Origin: Caballeronia temeraria
GTDB taxonomy: Bacteria; Pseudomonadota; Gammaproteobacteria; Burkholderiales; Burkholderiaceae
Direction: 5' to 3'
Length of the DNA: 64,000 nt
NCBI RefSeq assembly: GCF_001544795.2
Contig: NZ_FCOI02000003.1
Location: 248,001-312,000 of the forward strand
Of this stretch, positions 9,901 through 18,095 are shown piece after piece; the first letter of the stretch is position 1; every line of letters starts with the position of its first letter. The notes below the pieces were generated by a model. It made no database searches and was not told the DNA's origin. It saw only the letters and a list, made by a program, of their open reading frames with translations. Made by a program: the position numbers and the translations under genes.

Positions 9901-10136
9901 CGACGGGCGCGTCGGCGAACAGCCGCCATTCGATCGGCACGGGCGTGATCGGCGGGATGCTCGGCGCGACGGTCATCGCCGTGTTCTTCATCCCGATGTT
10001 CTTCTGGGGACTGGAAACGATGTCCTCGCGCTCGAAGAAACAGAAAGGCGCCGAAGCAAACGCGGCCGATGCGAAGCAGACGCAAGGCGGCAGTGGCCCG
10101 AACGCTTCGCCGTCCGCTCCGGACAAGGGGGAATGA
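6924..10136 (+). CDS. RND multidrug efflux pump, HAE1 family (AcrB/MexB-like)
   Basis: Inner-membrane proton/drug antiporter of 1,070 residues, the full HAE1 length. Proton-relay residues are intact: the Asp pair D411-D412 in GIVVDDAIVVIENVERNM and the Lys of LAAKNAILIFEFA (K942). The N-terminus (MNISHFCIDRPIFASVISIV) and periplasmic porter segments match hydrophobic/amphiphilic drug pumps rather than heavy-metal pumps. It works as a trimer with the adaptor 49 bases upstream and the channel protein that begins two bases after its stop. Substrates cannot be predicted from sequence alone. Confidence 0.95.
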   Translation: MNISHFCIDRPIFASVISIVITLGGALTMLALPTAQYPDITPPQITVSATYPGASADVVANNVAAPIEQQVNGADNMIYMSSSSSSTGNLTINAYFQIGTNPELAQVDVQNRVNLALPQLPQSVTNQGVQVQKKSQAFMMVIAIYSPDERYDATYIANYANVYVLDALKRIPGANQSAIFGTPDYAMRIWLKPDRMAQLGITAADVQRAVANQNQQFAVGRLGQSPTGAPVEQSFAVTTTGRLTEPAEFENIIIRAQSGGAAIVRLKDVGRAELGQKDYSIRSRFQGKSATVIAVYQQPGANALDVSKQVRATLAEMKKTFPQGIDYQIAMDTTEFTRASISDVVHTFFEAVVLVVIVVFVFLQSLRATLIPVLAVPVSIVGTFMGMEALGFSINMLTLFGMVLAIGIVVDDAIVVIENVERNMTVHKLDPKTAAKKAMDEVAGPVVAIVLVLCAVFVPVAFLSGITGQMYKQFAITIAISVVISGIVALTLSPALASLLLKPGHHEKKGFFRWFDNQFARMTRGYTSLVRLVIKRFAIALLLFAGMIALAVVMMKDIPTAFLPPEDQGYLLGAVIMPDAASLDRTGAVSDRVTEYFMKQPAVGSITTVDGFSILDSQNKNNSSTFFVGFKSFEDRYTSANIRTQNARAVLVDAYKNLSQIRQGIVVPLNPPSIPGLGTTGGTEMWIQSKGDATIAQFAAVVDDFVAKAKARPELTGVTNTFNASSQQLLANVDRDKAETLGVPVEDVYSAMQTMFGSLYVSQFNRSSRLWQVILQAEPQYRLKPDDLTQIFVKSKTGEMVPLKAVVNTKYVTGPDLITRFNNFPAVKITANAAPGYASGQVIAALEDIAKDLPTDYGIGWSGEAYEAKQSGSSSALVFIFGLVMVFLILAAQYEKWSLPFGVLMAVPFAIFGALLAILLRGLNNDVYFQIGLTMLVALAAKNAILIFEFAVLNRESGESIYDAAMTAAEERLRPIVMTSLAFILGCVPLAIATGASANSRHSIGTGVIGGMLGATVIAVFFIPMFFWGLETMSSRSKKQKGAEANAADAKQTQGGSGPNASPSAPDKGE

Positions 10137-10137
10137 C

Positions 10138-11628
10138 ATGAGGCGCGCCAGGCTCATTCTTTCCCTGTCGGGCATCGCCGCGGCGCTGTCCCTCTCCGGC
10201 TGCCTGCTCGGCCCGAACTATTCGCGCCAGCCGGTCGATACCCCGGCGACGTATCGCTTCGCCGCGAGCGAAGTGTCCGACACCGCGAACACCGAATGGT
10301 GGCAGCAGTTTCAGGACCCGGTGCTCAACGAGCTGATCACGACGGCGCTCGCGAACAACAAGGACGTGAAGATCGCGGCGGCGCGCGTCGATCAGTTCCT
10401 GGGCCAGTTCGTCACGACGCGCGCGGCGCTGTTCCCGCAGATATCGGCGGGCGCGACGGCATCGCGGCAACGCGCGTCGGCGGCGGGCCCGCAGCCGCTC
10501 AACGGCTTCGGGCCGACTTACAACGACTTCCAGTTGTCGGTTGCCGCGTCGTGGGAACTCGATCTCTTCGGCCGCAACCGGCGGCTGACCGAAGCCGCGC
10601 GCGCGCAACTGCTGTCGAGCGAGGAAGGACGGCGCGCGACGATTCTCTCGCTGGTGGCGTCGGTGGCGTCGTCGTATCTGAATCTGCGCAGCCTCGACAA
10701 GCAGCTCGAAATCGCCAAGGCGACGACGCAAAGCCGCGCCGAATCGGTGCACGTGTTCACCTTGCGCTTCGAAGGCGGCGAAGTCTCGCAGATGGAACTC
10801 GCGCAAAGCCAGTCCGAATACGAAGCCTCGCTCTCGACGATTCCGCAGCTCGAAACGCAGATCGCGCAGCAGGAAGACGCGCTCTCGGTCCTGCTCGGCG
10901 CGAATCCCGGGCCGATCGTGCGCGGACGGACGCTCGGCGAGCTGTCGACGCCCGTCATCCCTGCCGGCCTGCCTTCCGACCTGCTGGAGCGTCGTCCCGA
11001 TCTGCTCCAGGCGGAACAGGATCTGGTCGCGGCGAACGCGCTCATCGGCGCGGCGCGGGCGCTCTACTTCCCGCAGATTTCGCTGACGGGTCTGCTCGGC
11101 ACCGCGAGCGGCCAGTTCTCGTCGCTTTTCACGGGACCATCGCGCATCTGGTCGTTCGCGGGACAGGTCACGCAGCCCATCTTCACGGCGGGCAATATCT
11201 CGGGTCAGGTGCAGTCGGCCGAAGCGCAGCAGCAGGCGGCGCTGCTCACCTACCAGAAGGCGATCCAGGTCGCGTTCCAGGAAGTCGACGACGCGCTCAT
11301 CGCCTCGCAGAAACTGCATGAGCAGCTCGAAGTGCAGGTTCGCCAGGTCACGGCGCTCGCCACCTATTCGCGTCTCGCGCGGGCGCGCTATGAAGGCGGC
11401 TATACGAGTTATATCGAAGTGCTCGACGCCGAGCGCAGCCTGTTCAACGCGCAGCTTTCGGAGACGCAGACACAGGCCGCGGCGCTCGTGTCCTTCGTCA
11501 CGCTCTACAAGGTGATGGGCGGCGGCTGGGTCATCGCAGCCGACAAGATGACGACGCAGCAACAGTCGGCGACGCCATCCGCCGATTCGGCCAAACCGGG
11601 CCAGCCCGCTTCGCAGACAGTGCAATGA
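10138..11628 (+). CDS. Outer-membrane efflux factor, NodT family lipoprotein
   Basis: TolC-like channel subunit of 496 residues. The first 22 residues are a lipoprotein signal ending LSLSGC. Two related halves of outer-membrane-factor repeats follow: the first begins near TEWWQQFQDPVLNELITTAL, the second near GLPSDLLERRPDLLQAEQDL, each with a long helical stretch. The RPDLLQAEQDL motif is characteristic of the NodT/OprM group. The start codon sits one base beyond the pump stop codon with GGGGGAA ahead. Its own stop overlaps the start of pqiA (ATGA), so efflux and pqi genes are translationally coupled. Confidence 0.93.
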   Translation: MRRARLILSLSGIAAALSLSGCLLGPNYSRQPVDTPATYRFAASEVSDTANTEWWQQFQDPVLNELITTALANNKDVKIAAARVDQFLGQFVTTRAALFPQISAGATASRQRASAAGPQPLNGFGPTYNDFQLSVAASWELDLFGRNRRLTEAARAQLLSSEEGRRATILSLVASVASSYLNLRSLDKQLEIAKATTQSRAESVHVFTLRFEGGEVSQMELAQSQSEYEASLSTIPQLETQIAQQEDALSVLLGANPGPIVRGRTLGELSTPVIPAGLPSDLLERRPDLLQAEQDLVAANALIGAARALYFPQISLTGLLGTASGQFSSLFTGPSRIWSFAGQVTQPIFTAGNISGQVQSAEAQQQAALLTYQKAIQVAFQEVDDALIASQKLHEQLEVQVRQVTALATYSRLARARYEGGYTSYIEVLDAERSLFNAQLSETQTQAAALVSFVTLYKVMGGGWVIAADKMTTQQQSATPSADSAKPGQPASQTVQ

Positions 11629-12911
11629 ACACGGCCACGTCCGATGATCGCGACACGCGCCCGCTGATCGCCTGCCACGAGTGCGATCTGATACAGCGCG
11701 AGCGCGACGTGCCGCCCGGCGGCATGCTGCGCTGCTGCCGCTGCCGCGCCGTGCTGTACCGGCGCCGGGCGCGCGGCTTCGATCGCGCGCTCGCGTATGC
11801 GCTCGCCGCCTGCGTGCTGTGGCTGATTTCGAACGCATTTCCGATCGTCGGGCTCGCGGTGAACGGCGATCTCGTCGAGACGACGCTGATCGGCGCGGTG
11901 CGCGTGCTGTATCGCGACGGCATGTGGCCGCTCGCCGCGCTCATCTTCATCACGACCGTCCTGATGCCCGCGCTGCAGGCGCTCGGCATGGTGTGGCTGC
12001 TGCTGCCGCTCTATCTGGACCGCAGTCCGTGGCACGCCGACACCGTGTTTCGCCTGCTGCGCGTCGCGCGCAACTGGGGCATGACCGAAGTGCTGATGCT
12101 CGGCCTTCTTGTCGCGGTCGTGAAGCTCGCGCATATCGCGTCGGTGGTGACGGGACCGGCGCTGTGGTCGCTCGCGGCGCTGATGCTGCTGCTCGTCGCG
12201 GCGGCATCGTCGTTCGATGAACGCGCGATGTGGCAACGCATCGAAGGCGCGCCGCCCGGCATGCCAGCCGACACGCACCTTCTGGGACGCACGGCGGCGG
12301 AAAGCGGCATCTGCGTGTGTCACGATTGCGGCCTTTCCACGCGCGGCATCCTGCATGGCGATCATCTGTGCTGCCCACGCTGCGGCGCGCATCTGCATCT
12401 GCGCAAACCGGCGAGCCTCTCGCGCACGTGGGCGTATCTGATTTCGGCGGCGATTCTCTACGTTCCAGCCAATCTGTTGCCGGTGATGAACACGAGCTCG
12501 CTCTTCGGCGCGCAGAAGGACACGATCATGAGCGGCGTCGCGTATCTGTGGCAGTCCGGTTCGTGGCCGCTCGCGATCATCGTGTTCATTGCGAGCATCG
12601 CCGTGCCGATGCTCAAGATCCTCGCGATCGGCTATCTCGCCACGAGCGCGAATCTGCGCATGACGCAGCAGAATGCGCAACGCGCGCGCATCTATCGCGT
12701 CGTCGAACTGGTGGGCCGCTGGTCGATGCTCGATATCTACGTGATCGCCGTGCTCGTCGCGCTCGTGCAGTTCAGCGCGATGGCGACGATCGAGGCCGGC
12801 CCGGCGGCGATCGCGTTCGGCGCGGTCGTCGTGCTGACGATGTTCGCGGCGATGTCCTTCGATCCGCGCCTCATCTGGGACTTTGCGCCGCCTCGGCAGG
12901 GATCGCGATGA
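11625..12911 (+). CDS. pqiA: Paraquat-inducible protein A (PqiA), inner-membrane partner of the PqiB MCE system
   Basis: Integral membrane protein of 428 residues with two PqiA domains, each starting with a zinc-ribbon-like cysteine set: C17-x2-C20 with C37/C40, and CHDC with CPRC near residues 228-249. Each half then has four hydrophobic helices, including the conserved LISNAFPIVGL and YVPANLLPVMN segments. In E. coli PqiABC forms an envelope-spanning lipid-transport conduit. Start overlaps the channel gene stop and its stop overlaps the pqiB start, both as ATGA. Confidence in the family is high; the transported lipid is unknown. Confidence 0.92.
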   Translation: MNTATSDDRDTRPLIACHECDLIQRERDVPPGGMLRCCRCRAVLYRRRARGFDRALAYALAACVLWLISNAFPIVGLAVNGDLVETTLIGAVRVLYRDGMWPLAALIFITTVLMPALQALGMVWLLLPLYLDRSPWHADTVFRLLRVARNWGMTEVLMLGLLVAVVKLAHIASVVTGPALWSLAALMLLLVAAASSFDERAMWQRIEGAPPGMPADTHLLGRTAAESGICVCHDCGLSTRGILHGDHLCCPRCGAHLHLRKPASLSRTWAYLISAAILYVPANLLPVMNTSSLFGAQKDTIMSGVAYLWQSGSWPLAIIVFIASIAVPMLKILAIGYLATSANLRMTQQNAQRARIYRVVELVGRWSMLDIYVIAVLVALVQFSAMATIEAGPAAIAFGAVVVLTMFAAMSFDPRLIWDFAPPRQGSR

Positions 12912-14509
12912 GCACGCCCGACAACACGCCCGACGCCGAAGTCGTGCCGAAAAAGCGCTGGCGCATTCCGTGGGTGTGGGTCGTGCCCGCGATCGCGGTG
13001 ATCGTCGGCATCTGGCTCGCGGCGCAGGCCGTGCTGGAGAAAGGGCCGACCGTCACGATCAGCTTCAAGACCGGCGAAGGGCTCGAAGCGGGCAAGACGA
13101 AGATCAAGTTCAAGGACGTGGACATCGGCCTCGTGAAGACGGTCGCGCTGTCGAAGGACTACACGAGCGTGATCGCCACCGCCGAACTGACGCGCGACGC
13201 GAGCAACATGCTCGTCACCGACACGCGTTTCTGGGTCGTGCGTCCGCGCGTGGCGGGCGGCTCGGTGTCGGGCATCAGCACGCTGCTGTCGGGCGCGTAT
13301 ATCGGCATGGATATCGGCCGTTCAAAGGACAGCCGGCGCGACTACACCGGCCTCGAAACGCCGCCGGTCTTCGCGAGCGACGTGCCGGGGCGGCAGTTCG
13401 TGCTGAAGGCGGCGGATCTCGGCTCGGTCGATGTCGGCACGCCGGTCTATTTCCGCCGTCTGCAAGTGGGTCAGGTGACCGCGTTCGAGCTGGACAAGGA
13501 CGGCAGCGGCGTCACGCTGCACGTGTTCGTCAACGCGCCCTACGACCGGTACGTGAATGCCGATTCGCGTTTCTGGCAGGCGGGCGGCATCGACGTGGCG
13601 CTCGGCACCGACGGTCTCAAGGTGAACACGCAATCGCTCGTCTCGATTCTGATCGGCGGGCTCGCGTTCGAGACGCCCGCCGTGTCGCTCAGTTGGGCGG
13701 AGGCGCCGCGCGATACTACGTTCACGCTGCACGCGACACGCGCCGAGGCGCTGCGCCAGCGGGAAAGCATCGTCGACAAATACGTCTTTCCCTTCGATGG
13801 CTCCGTGCGCGGCCTCGCCGTGGGCGCGCCGGTGGAATTCCGCGGCATTCAGATCGGCGAGGTCACGGCCATCTATACGCGCTTCGATCCGGTCACGAAG
13901 CGCATCAGCATACCGGTTGAGGTCAATCTTTATCCCGAGCGCTTCACGTCGCGCTTCGAGAGCCTGCCGAAGGGCGGACGGCTCACGACCGACCGCCGCG
14001 AACTCGCGGACCAGCTCGTCGCGCACGGGATGCGCGCGCAGTTGCGCACGGGCAGTCTGCTGACGGGCCAGCTGTATGTGTCGATCGACTTCTTCCCCAA
14101 CGCGAAGAAGGCGACCATCGACTGGAGCCGCACGCCGCCCGAGATGCCGACGACGCCGAGCGGTCTCGACTCGCTGCAGGACTCGATCAACCGGATCATG
14201 ACGCGCATCGACAAGCTGCCGATCGAGGAGCTGACGGCGAGCGCGCGGCAGACGCTCGACAGCACGACCCGGCTGATGCAGGGCCTCAACACGGAAGTCG
14301 TGCCGCAGGCCGCGACAACGCTGGCCGCCGCGCGCGCCGCGCTCGATGCCGCGCATTCCACGCTCATGCCGGATTCCGGCTTGCAGCAGGACACGGCCGA
14401 AGCCATCCGCGAGCTGACGCGCACCGCCGCGTCGTTCCGCAGTCTCGCGGATTATTTGCAGCAGCATCCGGAAGCGTTGCTGCGCGGCAAGCCGGAGGAC
14501 AAGAAGTGA
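12908..14509 (+). CDS. pqiB: MCE-domain protein PqiB
   Basis: Periplasmic tube-forming protein of 533 residues anchored by one N-terminal helix (about 18-40, WVWVVPAIAVIVGIWLAAQA). Three MCE/MlaD repeats follow, recognisable at GPTVTISFKTGEGLEAGKTK, at the RQFVLKAADLGSVDVGTPVY block, and at FPFDGSVRGLAVGAPVEFRG. The C-terminal third is helical, as in PqiB, where it builds the needle reaching the outer membrane. Length is close to the E. coli protein. It overlaps pqiA by four bases, and its stop overlaps the pqiC start (TGATG). Confidence 0.93.
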   Translation: MSTPDNTPDAEVVPKKRWRIPWVWVVPAIAVIVGIWLAAQAVLEKGPTVTISFKTGEGLEAGKTKIKFKDVDIGLVKTVALSKDYTSVIATAELTRDASNMLVTDTRFWVVRPRVAGGSVSGISTLLSGAYIGMDIGRSKDSRRDYTGLETPPVFASDVPGRQFVLKAADLGSVDVGTPVYFRRLQVGQVTAFELDKDGSGVTLHVFVNAPYDRYVNADSRFWQAGGIDVALGTDGLKVNTQSLVSILIGGLAFETPAVSLSWAEAPRDTTFTLHATRAEALRQRESIVDKYVFPFDGSVRGLAVGAPVEFRGIQIGEVTAIYTRFDPVTKRISIPVEVNLYPERFTSRFESLPKGGRLTTDRRELADQLVAHGMRAQLRTGSLLTGQLYVSIDFFPNAKKATIDWSRTPPEMPTTPSGLDSLQDSINRIMTRIDKLPIEELTASARQTLDSTTRLMQGLNTEVVPQAATTLAAARAALDAAHSTLMPDSGLQQDTAEAIRELTRTAASFRSLADYLQQHPEALLRGKPEDKK

Positions 14510-15093
14510 TGCGTCCCGTACTCGTCTCTTTCGTTCTCTCGATCGCGATGCTCGCCGGATGCAGCTCGCCCAGCGCGAGCTTCTACCGCTTGAGCGCCGA
14601 TCCGACGCTCGCCGCGACGAGCACGCGCGCGAGCACGCGGCCGGTGATCGTCGGGCCGGTGACGGTGCCCGATCTCGTCGACCGGCCGCAGATCGTCACG
14701 CGCGACACGAACAACGAAGTCTCGCTCAATGAATATGCGCGCTGGGGCGAGCCGCTCAGGAGCAGCATCGCGGATGCGGTCGCGGGCGATCTCGCGTTGC
14801 TGCTTGCGTCGGACAAGGTTGCGCCCGCGTCGCGCGCGATCGCCGAGACGAACGCGTGGCGCGTGCGCCTCGATATTCAACAGTTCGAATCCGTTCCTGG
14901 CGATGCCGTCGCGATCGATGCACGCTGGACCGTGCGACGTTTCGGCGACGACCATGCGCTCACCGGCAGGTCGCTCGTGCGCGAGCCGGTGAATGGCGGC
15001 GATTGGGATGCGTTAGTGGCCGCGCACAGCCGCGCGCTCGCGAGCGTGAGCCGGGATATTGCGGCGGCGATCGTTGGGAGCGGGCTCAACTAG
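14509..15093 (+). CDS. pqiC: PqiC-type outer-membrane auxiliary lipoprotein
   Basis: Lipoprotein of 194 residues with signal MRPVLVSFVLSIAMLAGC (acylated C18) followed by the ABC-type transport auxiliary domain (SFYRLSADP near the start, VGPVTVPDLVDRPQIV, NEYARWGEPLRSSIADAV). This domain is the outer-membrane anchor of the Pqi conduit. Its ATG overlaps the pqiB stop codon. It is the last gene of what appears to be a six-gene efflux-pqi transcription unit and meets the next gene tail to tail, 9 bases apart. Confidence 0.9.
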   Translation: MRPVLVSFVLSIAMLAGCSSPSASFYRLSADPTLAATSTRASTRPVIVGPVTVPDLVDRPQIVTRDTNNEVSLNEYARWGEPLRSSIADAVAGDLALLLASDKVAPASRAIAETNAWRVRLDIQQFESVPGDAVAIDARWTVRRFGDDHALTGRSLVREPVNGGDWDALVAAHSRALASVSRDIAAAIVGSGLN

Positions 15094-15102
15094 CGTCGGT
15101 TG

Positions 15103-16104
15103 TCACAACACCAGCCGCGCCGCCTCCTCAAACGCGACACCCCCAGGCGGTACATCCCGCCGCGCGATGCGCACGATCTCGACCGCGCGCGTCTGCGGCG
15201 GCTGTGTCGGCAGATGCGCGAGCTGAATCGCGATGTCCGCATGCGGTTCATCGCACCGCTCGTCCATCAGCAGGTTCATCTGATTCAGGCACAGCTCGCG
15301 ACGCGTGACGGAGATAAGCGCCGCCGGCTCCGCGAGCAAATCGACGATCGTCTGCAACTGCGTCTCGATGGAATCGGCGAGCGAGCCGAGCGCGGCAAGC
15401 GCGGCTTCGTTCTCCTCGAAGTCGCGCTGAAGCCGCGTGGAATCTCCCGCGAGATCCGTCGATGCGATCAGGCTGCTCATGCCCGCCCCGCGCCGGCCGA
15501 GTATCTGCATGCGCGCCGTCAGCAACGCGCGATGTTCCTGCAACGCATCCCGCCGCGCTTCGTTCTGCGCGACGCGCGACATCGCTTCGAGCACGAACTG
15601 CTCGACGATCCGCTGCTCCAGTTCCTGCCTGAGCGCTTCGTCCGTGCCGCAGCAAAAACGCATGCGCTTGTCGTCGAAGCCGACCGACGTGCGCGCGACA
15701 TCCGAGCGCATCGCGCCGCCTTCGACCGCCGACACGAGCACGCGTCGCTCGACAAGCGTCGCGCCCAGCACGGCGAACGCGTGATCGGCGGCGATGTTGT
15801 CGTCGAACCAGCCGCGTACCTCGTTCGATTCGCCGATCACGCGCGTGACGTCGTCGGGCGTCGCGAACTTCGCGCGCAGATACGGATCGTCGGCCCATGC
15901 CGATGGCGTCGCGTCGCGCGGCGCGGGCAGCGCGCCGACCAGTTCCCGCGCATGATCGAGCGTTTTCCCGACGACGGGCGCGAGCCGCGTTTCATAGCGG
16001 TTCGCGAGACGCACCTGAGGCGCGATCCCGACGATACGGCCGAGCGCCTCCTTCACGTCCTCGCGCGAGCTTTCCTTGTCGCGCCCGAAAAGCCAGTTGA
16101 ACAT
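15103..16104 (-). CDS. Uncharacterised protein, last gene of the DUF3141-pta-ackA-fabI operon
   Basis: I do not recognise a characterised family in this 333-residue protein. It has no signal peptide and no membrane helix, so it is probably cytosolic. The first 30 residues are charged (MFNWLFGRDKESSREDVKEA), the middle (about 165-270) is rich in Glu, Gln, Arg and Leu and likely helical or coiled-coil, and the C-terminus has a beta-rich stretch. The start at 16104 lies 5 bases after the fabI stop, so it is surely co-transcribed with fabI. Codon use matches its neighbours, which argues that it is a real gene. Its position suggests a role linked to the acetate/acyl metabolism of the operon. Confidence 0.8.
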   Translation of the reverse strand: MFNWLFGRDKESSREDVKEALGRIVGIAPQVRLANRYETRLAPVVGKTLDHARELVGALPAPRDATPSAWADDPYLRAKFATPDDVTRVIGESNEVRGWFDDNIAADHAFAVLGATLVERRVLVSAVEGGAMRSDVARTSVGFDDKRMRFCCGTDEALRQELEQRIVEQFVLEAMSRVAQNEARRDALQEHRALLTARMQILGRRGAGMSSLIASTDLAGDSTRLQRDFEENEAALAALGSLADSIETQLQTIVDLLAEPAALISVTRRELCLNQMNLLMDERCDEPHADIAIQLAHLPTQPPQTRAVEIVRIARRDVPPGGVAFEEAARLVL

Positions 16105-16109
16105 GCTGC

Positions 16110-16892
16110 CTATCCCATGATGTGCACGCCGCCATCGACGTAAAGCGTCTCGCCCGACAAGCGCCGCGCGAAAGGCGTCGCGAGAAACGCGCACGTGAAA
16201 CCGACGTCCATGATGTCGACCAGCTCGCCGAGCGGCGCACGTTGCGCGGCTTCCGTGAGCAGAAGGTCGAAGTCCTTGAGCCCCGATGCCGCGCGCGTCT
16301 TGAGCGGCCCCGGCGATATCGCATGCACACGCACGCCCTGCGGACCGAGTTCATACGCGAGATAGCGCGCGCACGCTTCGAGCGCGGCCTTGACCGGGCC
16401 CATCACGTTGTAGTTGGGCACCACCTTGTTCGCGCCGTGATAGCTCATCGTGAACATCGTGCCGCCGTCCTTCATCAGCGGCGCCGCGAGCCGCGCCATG
16501 CGCACGAACGAGTGGCAGGAGATGTCCATCGCCTTCGCGAAGCCATCGGCCGAGCAGTTCAACAGGCCGCCTTGCAGATCGTCCTTCGGCGCCCATGCGA
16601 TCGAATGCACGAGAATGTCGAGCGTGCCCCACTCGCTCGCGATGCGCTCGAACACCGCATCGAGCTCATCCTGGCTCGACGCGTTGAGCGGCATGAAGAT
16701 CGGCGCGTCGAGGTCTTTGGCGAGCGGCTCGACATACGGGCGCGCTTTCTCGTCGGCGTACGTGATGGCGAGATCGGCGCCCAGTTCGCGGAACGCCTTC
16801 GCACAACCATAGGCGATCGAATGCTCGTTGGCGATGCCCGTGACGAGCGCCTTCGCGCCCTTCAGAACCGGTTGCGGTACGTTGAGCGTCAT
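16110..16892 (-). CDS. fabI: FabI-type enoyl-[acyl-carrier-protein] reductase
   Basis: NADH-dependent enoyl reductase of the short-chain dehydrogenase superfamily, 260 residues, normal FabI length. The nucleotide-binding segment is the FabI form (LVTGIANEHSIAYGCAKAF). Catalytic residues are in place: Y151 (SYHGANK) and the Y161-x6-K168 pair (YNVMGPVK). It normally reduces trans-2-enoyl-ACP in fatty-acid synthesis. Here it is coupled to ackA (ATGA overlap) and follows pta, so it may be a second FabI serving a specialised role, possibly on short enoyl thioesters. That role is inference. Confidence 0.92.
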   Translation of the reverse strand: MTLNVPQPVLKGAKALVTGIANEHSIAYGCAKAFRELGADLAITYADEKARPYVEPLAKDLDAPIFMPLNASSQDELDAVFERIASEWGTLDILVHSIAWAPKDDLQGGLLNCSADGFAKAMDISCHSFVRMARLAAPLMKDGGTMFTMSYHGANKVVPNYNVMGPVKAALEACARYLAYELGPQGVRVHAISPGPLKTRAASGLKDFDLLLTEAAQRAPLGELVDIMDVGFTCAFLATPFARRLSGETLYVDGGVHIMG

Positions 16893-18091
16893 GCGGATGC
16901 TCCTTCGCGTTTGTCACCGATCAGCGCCAGCGCATGGCGCGCGATCATCAGTTCCTCGTTGGTCGGAATCACCCACGCGCTCACCTTGCTCGACGCCGTG
17001 CTGATGCGCGGGCCGCCGCTTCCGTTGGCTTTGGCATCCAGCTCGATGCCCCACCACGCGACCTGCTCGCACACACGCTGACGTATCTCTTTCGAATGCT
17101 CGCCGATGCCCGCCGTGAACACGATGGCATCGAGCCCTTGCAGCGCGGCGCTCATCGACCCGAGTTCGCGCGCGATGCGATACACATAGAGATCGATGGC
17201 GAAGCGCGCGCGTTCGTCGCTGCTCGCGAGCAACGCGCGCATGTCGCCCGATACGCCGGATACGCCGAGCAACCCCGACTTGCGATACAGCAGGTCTTCG
17301 ATATCGCGCGCGTTCATGCCGAGTTCGTCGAGCAGATAGAGGATCACGCCCGGATCGAGGTTGCCGCAGCGCGTGCCCATCATGAGACCGTCGACGGCGG
17401 TGAAGCCCATCGTGCTCGCGACGCTCTTGCCCGCGTGCATCGCGCACAGGCTCGCGCCGTTGCCCAGATGCGCGACGACCGTGCGTCCGCGCGCGGCATC
17501 GGGCGCGATACCCGGCAGCGCACTCGCGATGTATTCATACGAGAGGCCATGAAAGCCATAACGACGCACGCCGTTCTTCGTGATCGATTCGGGCAGCGCG
17601 AACGCCTGCGCGAGCGGGTCTTGCGTCGCGTGAAAAGCCGTGTCGAAGCACGCGACTTGCGGCAGGTCCGGATTGCGCTCGGCGATGATGCGTATCGGCT
17701 TGAGATTGTGCGGCTGATGCAACGGTGCAAGCGGCGTGAGCTTGTCGAGTTCGTCGACGACTTCAGGAGTGGTCAGCACGGGCTTCGTGAAGCGCGCTCC
17801 GCCATGCACGACACGATGCCCCACGCCGATCAGATGATGCCCCGCGCCATGTCCGCGCAGAAACGCGCCGAGATGCGCGATCGCATCGGAATGCTCGAGC
17901 TTCACGCCTTCGCCCCACGAATGCTCGCCGATCTTCTCGCCCTTCGCATTGAGCGCGACGAAATGCGGCGAACTGAACAAGCCTTCGACTTGCCCGTGCG
18001 TGACGAGCTCGAGCTGTTCGTCTTCGATATCGAACGCGCTGTACTTGATGCTCGACGAACCCGCGTTCAGAACCAGAATGACATCGGCCAT
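16889..18091 (-). CDS. ackA: Acetate (or butyrate/propionate) kinase
   Basis: Acyl-phosphate kinase of the ASKHA fold, 400 residues, standard acetate-kinase size. Recognisable blocks are VLVLNAGSSSIKYSAFD, GHRVVHGG, CFDTAFHATQDPLAQ, RYGFHGLSYEYI and VVAHLGNGASLCAM. It converts acyl-phosphate plus ADP to the free acid plus ATP. The gene starts 4 bases after the phosphotransacylase stop and overlaps fabI by four bases. Acetate is the likeliest substrate, though this branch could also accept longer acyl-phosphates. Confidence 0.93.
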   Translation of the reverse strand: MADVILVLNAGSSSIKYSAFDIEDEQLELVTHGQVEGLFSSPHFVALNAKGEKIGEHSWGEGVKLEHSDAIAHLGAFLRGHGAGHHLIGVGHRVVHGGARFTKPVLTTPEVVDELDKLTPLAPLHQPHNLKPIRIIAERNPDLPQVACFDTAFHATQDPLAQAFALPESITKNGVRRYGFHGLSYEYIASALPGIAPDAARGRTVVAHLGNGASLCAMHAGKSVASTMGFTAVDGLMMGTRCGNLDPGVILYLLDELGMNARDIEDLLYRKSGLLGVSGVSGDMRALLASSDERARFAIDLYVYRIARELGSMSAALQGLDAIVFTAGIGEHSKEIRQRVCEQVAWWGIELDAKANGSGGPRISTASSKVSAWVIPTNEELMIARHALALIGDKREGASA

Positions 18092-18095
18092 GTGT

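Noticed and set aside
7176-10175. Long minus-strand open frame of about 1,000 codons opposite the RND pump gene
   Set aside because: Arg/His-rich translation with no fold-like pattern, exactly antisense to a clear RND gene; produced by high-GC codon bias.
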